Assembly: GCA_041752455.1 (NCBI GenBank)
Contig: JBGSWL010000076.1
Location: 1-17,401 of the forward strand
Source: JBGSWL01 sp041752455
Lineage (GTDB): Bacteria; Pseudomonadota; Alphaproteobacteria; Rhizobiales; Rhizobiaceae
Reading direction: 5' to 3'
Length of the DNA: 17,401 nucleotides
Under the pieces are notes generated by a model that was not told the DNA's origin, did no database searches, and was given only the letters and a program-made list of their open reading frames with translations. This document shows positions 13,397 to 17,401 of this stretch, one piece after another (the first letter of the stretch is position 1; each line of letters opens with the position of its first letter). The position numbers and the translations under genes are program-made.

Positions 13397-14390
13397 ACTC
13401 CAGCAGCAGGTTGCGCTGAAGCAGCGAATGATTGTCGTCGGAGACGATGGTCAGGCGCGGCACGCCATCAGGATCGACGGTGATCGCCAGCCCTTCCATG
13501 TTGTCGATCTGGTAGCGCATGTCGGCCTCGAGCATGACGTTGCCGTCGACCGTGGCGCCCTTGACGATGTCGCCCCTTGAGATACGGCGCAAGCGCATCG
13601 CAACACCCGTCAGGATCGTGAACCGGCGTTCAAGCAGGATCAGATCGCCATCCGGCAGAAAGCCGATGTCGGTCACGTCGAACTCATCGGTGCGCCGCAC
13701 CGAGAACTCGTGGGATGTGCCATCCGGCTGTTGCACGAAGCCCATGATGTTGCCGGCGCGATCAAGGCTTTTCTCACTGACGCCAACCAACGCGCCGGCA
13801 AAGGGGGAAGCAGCCGACGCAAAGGCTATTCCTTCGAACCCGCGGTTCTGGCGCAATTCGCGCAGCGGCACTGGCGGCTGGTCGGTCCTTGCATAGCGGT
13901 AACCGGCGCCGTCCTCGGCAAAGGTCACGATCCGGTGCTCGCGTTCGAAGGATACGAGCAACCGCTCGCCATCGATCGCTATGCCTTCGGCATCGGCCTG
14001 CCACTTTGCACTGGTCGTCGCGCCGCCGGGACCGGGAATTTGCGTGATCTGGACGCCCGAAAGGCCGGTCGGCACGCCTGTTTGATCGCGTGCGATGTCG
14101 CCTATGACAAAGAACCCGGTATCGGCCACCATAACGAACCGGTTCGATCCTGCCCGCAGGCCGATTGCCGACAAAGCGCCGAAATCGCGTGTCGGGCTGA
14201 CCATTTCGAGCCCGCCGACGAACGCCAACGGTCCGAACTGTTGCGCGTTCGATCCTATCCGGAACTGGGTGATCGGCCGTGCCGTAACGACAGCGTCGGC
14301 CGGCGTCGCATGAGCAGACGGAACCATGCTGGCAAGGACAACGGCCAGAAGCGCTGCAAAAAGGGTCGGCCGGACGACGCGAAGGATCAT
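13368..14390 (-). CDS. Periplasmic phytase-like (esterase-like activity of phytase) protein
   Basis: The 340-residue product has a signal peptide with cleavage near Ala28 (SAHA before TPAD), so it is exported. The mature part matches the phytase-like beta-propeller family (PF13449): LSAIGL (73-78), ADAEGIAID, RGFEGIAFA, DVTDIGFLPDGDLILLERR and DNMEGLAI are its recurrent blade motifs, and SDDNHSLLQRNLLLEFRL close to the end is the usual terminal motif (SDDN...LLEF). Phytase activity has been proposed for the family, but the bacterial role is not established. The start overlaps the cobT stop (ATGA at 14387-14390), so it is coupled to the cobaltochelatase genes. The 3' end overlaps the transporter gene by 29 nt on the opposite strand. 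Confidence 0.85.
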   Translation of the reverse strand: MILRVVRPTLFAALLAVVLASMVPSAHATPADAVVTARPITQFRIGSNAQQFGPLAFVGGLEMVSPTRDFGALSAIGLRAGSNRFVMVADTGFFVIGDIARDQTGVPTGLSGVQITQIPGPGGATTSAKWQADAEGIAIDGERLLVSFEREHRIVTFAEDGAGYRYARTDQPPVPLRELRQNRGFEGIAFASAASPFAGALVGVSEKSLDRAGNIMGFVQQPDGTSHEFSVRRTDEFDVTDIGFLPDGDLILLERRFTILTGVAMRLRRISRGDIVKGATVDGNVMLEADMRYQIDNMEGLAITVDPDGVPRLTIVSDDNHSLLQRNLLLEFRLTGQPGG

Positions 14391-16315
14391 CGGGCGCGCC
14401 GCCGGGGCCGCCCGCTCGAACGCCGCGCATCACGCATGTTCTCTTCCTCGAACAGCGAGGCGAGTTGCTCGGTCATCGCGCCGGCCAGTTCCTCGGCATC
14501 AACGATGGTGACGGCGCGGCAGTAATAGCGCGTCACATCGTGGCCGATGCCGATGGCAAGCAGTTCGACGGACGACCGCATCTCGATCTCCTCGATGACA
14601 GCACGCAGGTGCCGTTCCAGATAATTGCCCGGATTGACCGACAGCGTCGAATCATCGACCGGCGCGCCATCGGAGATCATCATCAGGATCTTGCGCTGTT
14701 CCGGGCGGGCCGAAAGGCGGCGCCAAGCCCAGGTCAGGGCTTCGCCATCGATGTTTTCCTTCAAGAGGCCCTCGCGCATCATCAGGCCGAGATTGTTGCG
14801 CGCACGGCGCCACGGCGAATCGGCGCTCTTGTAGATGATGTGGCGCAGGTCGTTGAGGCGGCCGGGCTCGGCCGGCTTGCCGCCCTTCAGCCAGGCTTCG
14901 CGCGACTGTCCGCCCTTCCAGGCCCTGGTCGTGAAACCGAGGATCTCCACCTTGACGCCGCAACGCTCCAGCGTGCGCGCCAGAATGTCGGCGCAGGTCG
15001 CGGCAACCGTGATCGGGCGGCCGCGCATCGATCCGGAATTGTCGATCAGCAGCGTGACGACCGTGTCGCGGAAGTTGGTGTCGCGCTCGCGCTTGAAGGT
15101 GAGGGCGCCGAAGCTGCCCTTCATTTCCTCGATGATGACGCGCGGCAGGCGCGCCGGATCGAGATAGCCCTCTTCCAGATCGAAATCCCAAGAGCGGTTC
15201 TGCTGCGCCATTAGGCGCCGCTGCAGCCGGTTGGCGAGGCGTCCGACCACGCCCTGCAAAGCGGCAAGCTGCTTGTCGAGGAAAGCCCGCAGGCGCTCCA
15301 GTTCGGCCGCATCGCACAGCTCTTCGGCGGCGATCATCTCGTCGAACTCGGTGGTGAAGATCTTGTAGTCGATGTCCGACAGGATGTCGTGCGCGCCGGG
15401 CTTCGGCCGCTCGACCTCGCCGGGGTCTTCCGCTTCGGCGTCGAAGTCATCGTCCATGTCGTCGCTCGACATGTCGGTGGCATCCATTTCGCCAGCGTCC
15501 GACTGGTCGCTTTCGACCGGCGGCTGTTCCTGCTCGGTCGTCTCGTCGCCCGAATCCTGTTCGTCCTGCCCGCCATCCTCGCTGTCGTCGTCGGTTTCCG
15601 GCGGCTGTTGCTCGGCGTTTTCGTCGTCCTGGTCCTGGCCATCGCCTTCGTATTCGTCGGCCATGTCCATGGAGACGAGCATGTCGCGCACGGTGCGGGC
15701 AAACGCGCCCTGGTCTTCGACGGAGGCTTCGAGGCGGGCGATGTCGTCTCCGGCCTTGTCGTCGATCCATTCGCGCCAGAGATCGGCCACGGCAGAAGCC
15801 GCCTGCGGTGTCGGCCGTCCGGTCAGCTTTTCGCGCACGATCAAGGCGATGGCATCGGCGAGCGGCGCCTTTTCCTTGTCGGTGATGCCGGCGAGGTTCG
15901 ACCGTGTGAAGCGGTCGTCGATCATGGCGGCGAGGTTGTCGCCGACGCCGCTCATCCGGCGGGTGCCGAGCGATTCGATCCGCGCCTGTTCGACCGCATC
16001 GAAGATCGCGCGGGCGTCATCGCCATCGGGCGCAAGACCCCGGTGAACCGAGACATTGTGGCATGCGGCGCGCAGCGCCATCGCATCGCCCATGCCGCGC
16101 GTCACCATCACGTCGTTCAGCGTGGCGCGTTTGGGCAAGTCGGTGACGCGGGCGTGTTTTCCCGCAAAGGCGGGGCGATCCTGCGAAAACACCACTTCGA
16201 GATCAGGCTCGCCGGAAATCGCGCGCATGCAGCCGGTCACCGCCCGCTTGAACGGTTCGGTGTCGGCGGCCTTCTTGGTGCCCGCCCGTTTCGAGTTGTC
16301 GCCGGGACCTGCCAC
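14387..16315 (-). CDS. cobT: Aerobic cobaltochelatase subunit CobT
   Basis: CobT, with CobS and CobN, forms the ATP-dependent aerobic cobaltochelatase that inserts Co2+ into hydrogenobyrinic acid a,c-diamide in cytoplasmic B12 synthesis. The 642-residue product has a conserved N-terminal domain (about 1-215), a strongly acidic linker (about 219-301, mostly Asp, Glu, Gln and Ser), a conserved helical region with LANRLQRRLMAQQNRSWDFD (360-379), and a C-terminal von Willebrand A domain with an intact MIDAS motif DNSGSM (425-430) and SDGAP (548-552). It starts with GTG at 16315, behind GGACGG, 16 nt after cobS. The sequence, unlike that of its neighbour CobS, looks rhizobial as far as I recall. 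It is translationally coupled to the phytase-like gene. Confidence 0.95.
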   Translation of the reverse strand: MAGPGDNSKRAGTKKAADTEPFKRAVTGCMRAISGEPDLEVVFSQDRPAFAGKHARVTDLPKRATLNDVMVTRGMGDAMALRAACHNVSVHRGLAPDGDDARAIFDAVEQARIESLGTRRMSGVGDNLAAMIDDRFTRSNLAGITDKEKAPLADAIALIVREKLTGRPTPQAASAVADLWREWIDDKAGDDIARLEASVEDQGAFARTVRDMLVSMDMADEYEGDGQDQDDENAEQQPPETDDDSEDGGQDEQDSGDETTEQEQPPVESDQSDAGEMDATDMSSDDMDDDFDAEAEDPGEVERPKPGAHDILSDIDYKIFTTEFDEMIAAEELCDAAELERLRAFLDKQLAALQGVVGRLANRLQRRLMAQQNRSWDFDLEEGYLDPARLPRVIIEEMKGSFGALTFKRERDTNFRDTVVTLLIDNSGSMRGRPITVAATCADILARTLERCGVKVEILGFTTRAWKGGQSREAWLKGGKPAEPGRLNDLRHIIYKSADSPWRRARNNLGLMMREGLLKENIDGEALTWAWRRLSARPEQRKILMMISDGAPVDDSTLSVNPGNYLERHLRAVIEEIEMRSSVELLAIGIGHDVTRYYCRAVTIVDAEELAGAMTEQLASLFEEENMRDARRSSGRPRRRAR

Positions 16316-16331
16316 CTGCGTTACCGTCCGC

Positions 16332-17306
16332 TCAGCTCAGCGCCACGTTGGCGGCGGATTCCGGCAGTTCCTCGCCAAAGCAGCGCTGGTAGAACTCGGC
16401 CACCGTCTGACGCTCCATCTCGTCGCACTTGTTGAGGAACGTCAGGCGGAACGCATAGCCGATGTTGCGGAAGATACGCGCGTTCTCGGCCCAGTTGATC
16501 ACGGTGCGCGGGCTCATCACGGTCGACAATTGCCCGCGCATGAAGGCCGTGCGCGTCAGGTCGGCCACGGTCACCATCTGGCTGATCTCTTTTCGGCCCT
16601 TGGCGGTGTTGTAATGGGGGTTCTTGGCCAGCACGATCGCGGTTTCGGCGTCATGCGACAGGTAGTTCAGTGTCGCCACCAGCGACCAGCGGTCCATCTG
16701 CGCTTGGTTGATCTGCTGGACCCCATGATAGAGGCCCGTCGTATCGCCCAGACCCACGGTGTTGGCCGTCGCGAACAGCCGGAAGGCCGGGTGCGGGGTG
16801 ATGATCTCGTTTTGGTCCAGAAGCGTCAGCTTGCCGTCATGCTCCAGCACTCGCTGGATCACGAACATCACGTCCGCACGTCCGGCGTCGTATTCGTCGA
16901 ACACGATGGCGCAGGGGTTTCGCAAGGACCACGGCAAGATGCCCTCGTGAAACTCGGTCACCTGCTTGCCGTCGCGCAGCTTGATCGCGTCCTTGCCGAT
17001 CAGGTCGATGCGGCTGATGTGACTGTCGAGGTTGACGCGCACGGTCGGCCAGTTCAGCCGCGCGGCGACCTGTTCGATATGCGTCGACTTTCCGGTGCCG
17101 TGATAACCTTGGATCATCACCCGGCGGTTATAGGCAAAGCCCGCGAGGATCGCCAAGGTGGTGTCCGGGTCGAACTTGTAGGTCAGGTCCAGATCAGGCA
17201 CGCGGTCGATGCGCTCGGCAAACCCTTTCACCACCATGTCGGTGTCGATGCCGAAGACATCGCGAACGTTGATTTCTTCGGTGGGTTTGGCAACGGTATC
17301 GAGCAT
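16332..17306 (-). CDS. cobS: Aerobic cobaltochelatase subunit CobS (AAA+ ATPase)
   Basis: CobS is the AAA+ motor that forms a ring with CobT and drives cobalt insertion by CobN. The 324-residue product has the family N-terminus (INVRDVFGIDTDM, 12-24), Walker A GYHGTGKST (67-75), Walker B IVFDEYD (134-140), sensor-1 region ATANTVGLGD (179-188) and the QINQAQMDRWS segment, all typical of CobS. I chose the ATG at 17306 (MLDTVAKPTEEINV), with AAGG 8 nt upstream; the frame is also open from 17342 but homologues lack that extension. The N-terminus and several internal segments match the Rhodobacterales form I recall better than the Rhizobium form. The 95 nt to the window edge show no B12-box element and no promoter I would defend. 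Confidence 0.95.
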   Translation of the reverse strand: MLDTVAKPTEEINVRDVFGIDTDMVVKGFAERIDRVPDLDLTYKFDPDTTLAILAGFAYNRRVMIQGYHGTGKSTHIEQVAARLNWPTVRVNLDSHISRIDLIGKDAIKLRDGKQVTEFHEGILPWSLRNPCAIVFDEYDAGRADVMFVIQRVLEHDGKLTLLDQNEIITPHPAFRLFATANTVGLGDTTGLYHGVQQINQAQMDRWSLVATLNYLSHDAETAIVLAKNPHYNTAKGRKEISQMVTVADLTRTAFMRGQLSTVMSPRTVINWAENARIFRNIGYAFRLTFLNKCDEMERQTVAEFYQRCFGEELPESAANVALS

Positions 17307-17401
17307 GGGGACGCCTTTGTCGGTGGTCGGGGGTATGCGCATCGTCGCGCGCGTGCCGGGGTTTTGTGGAGCAATAAGCCTGCGCGCGCAAGGGGCCGGG
17401 C

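Noticed and set aside
15411..15660. Low-complexity tract in the cobT linker considered as a tandem repeat or recombination site
   Set aside because: The tract encodes the acidic linker typical of CobT. There is no regular repeat unit, only a biased Asp/Glu/Gln/Ser composition.
15389..16435. 348-codon open frame on the + strand opposite cobT and the end of cobS
   Set aside because: It lies antisense to well-conserved CobT/CobS, and its translation has no recognisable domain. Long shadow frames are expected opposite high-GC genes with a strongly acidic linker.
17307..17401. Possible cobalamin riboswitch upstream of cobS
   Set aside because: No B12-box-like sequence or matching structure is visible in these 95 nt; anything further upstream is outside the window.

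Overview
The window is GC-rich chromosomal DNA from an alphaproteobacterium, most likely of the order Hyphomicrobiales (Rhizobiales). I base this on gene content and order: ftsEX followed by a DUF218 protein and a PlsC-like acyltransferase, a chorismate mutase-hisC-tyrA cluster facing a DUF2125 gene, a DUF3108 gene next to rpmB, and the aerobic cobaltochelatase genes cobS-cobT. There are 18 well-supported protein genes plus one partial, uncertain reading frame at the left edge. I see no tRNA or rRNA gene, insertion sequence, CRISPR array, prophage or toxin-antitoxin module. It reads as core genome, not a genomic island.

Layout. 1-203 holds a possible divergent gene that leaves the window. 394-3679 (+) is a cell-envelope run: ftsE, ftsX, a DUF218/YdcF-like protein and a 1-acyl-glycerol-3-phosphate acyltransferase. 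3676-4200 (-) is a ChaC-type gamma-glutamylcyclotransferase and 4254-5243 (+) a DUF2125 envelope protein. 5240-8077 (-) is an aromatic amino acid operon read as chorismate mutase, aminotransferase (hisC), prephenate dehydrogenase (tyrA). 8144-8893 (-) is a methyltransferase, divergent from glyoxalase II (8995-9774, +). 9777-12159 (-) is a three-gene run read as DUF3108 periplasmic protein, DMT exporter, YhhN lysoplasmalogenase. 12389-12679 (+) is rpmB with its own promoter and a hairpin terminator, followed by a queuosine-precursor transporter (12773-13396, +). 13368-17306 (-) is an operon read as cobS, cobT, phytase-like periplasmic protein.

How the genes work together. Chorismate mutase, the aminotransferase and TyrA make tyrosine from chorismate, and the nearby DMT exporter resembles YddG-type aromatic amino acid exporters. 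CobS and CobT are the AAA+ and VWA subunits that insert cobalt during aerobic B12 synthesis; CobN is not in the window. FtsEX controls septal wall hydrolysis, while PlsC supplies phosphatidic acid for membranes. Genes are packed tightly, with several ATGA start/stop overlaps and four convergent pairs that abut or overlap.

The observation I would follow first is a small H-type pseudoknot (12747-12776) that covers the Shine-Dalgarno and start codon of the queuosine-precursor transporter. Its geometry resembles a preQ1-I riboswitch, although the canonical core sequence is not conserved. Other points are a CobS whose sequence looks more Rhodobacterales-like than rhizobial, a chorismate mutase with a C-terminal domain that may be a decayed prephenate dehydratase/ACT module, and CtrA-like and GANTC sites upstream of ftsE. 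All similarity statements come from memory of the families; no database search was run.
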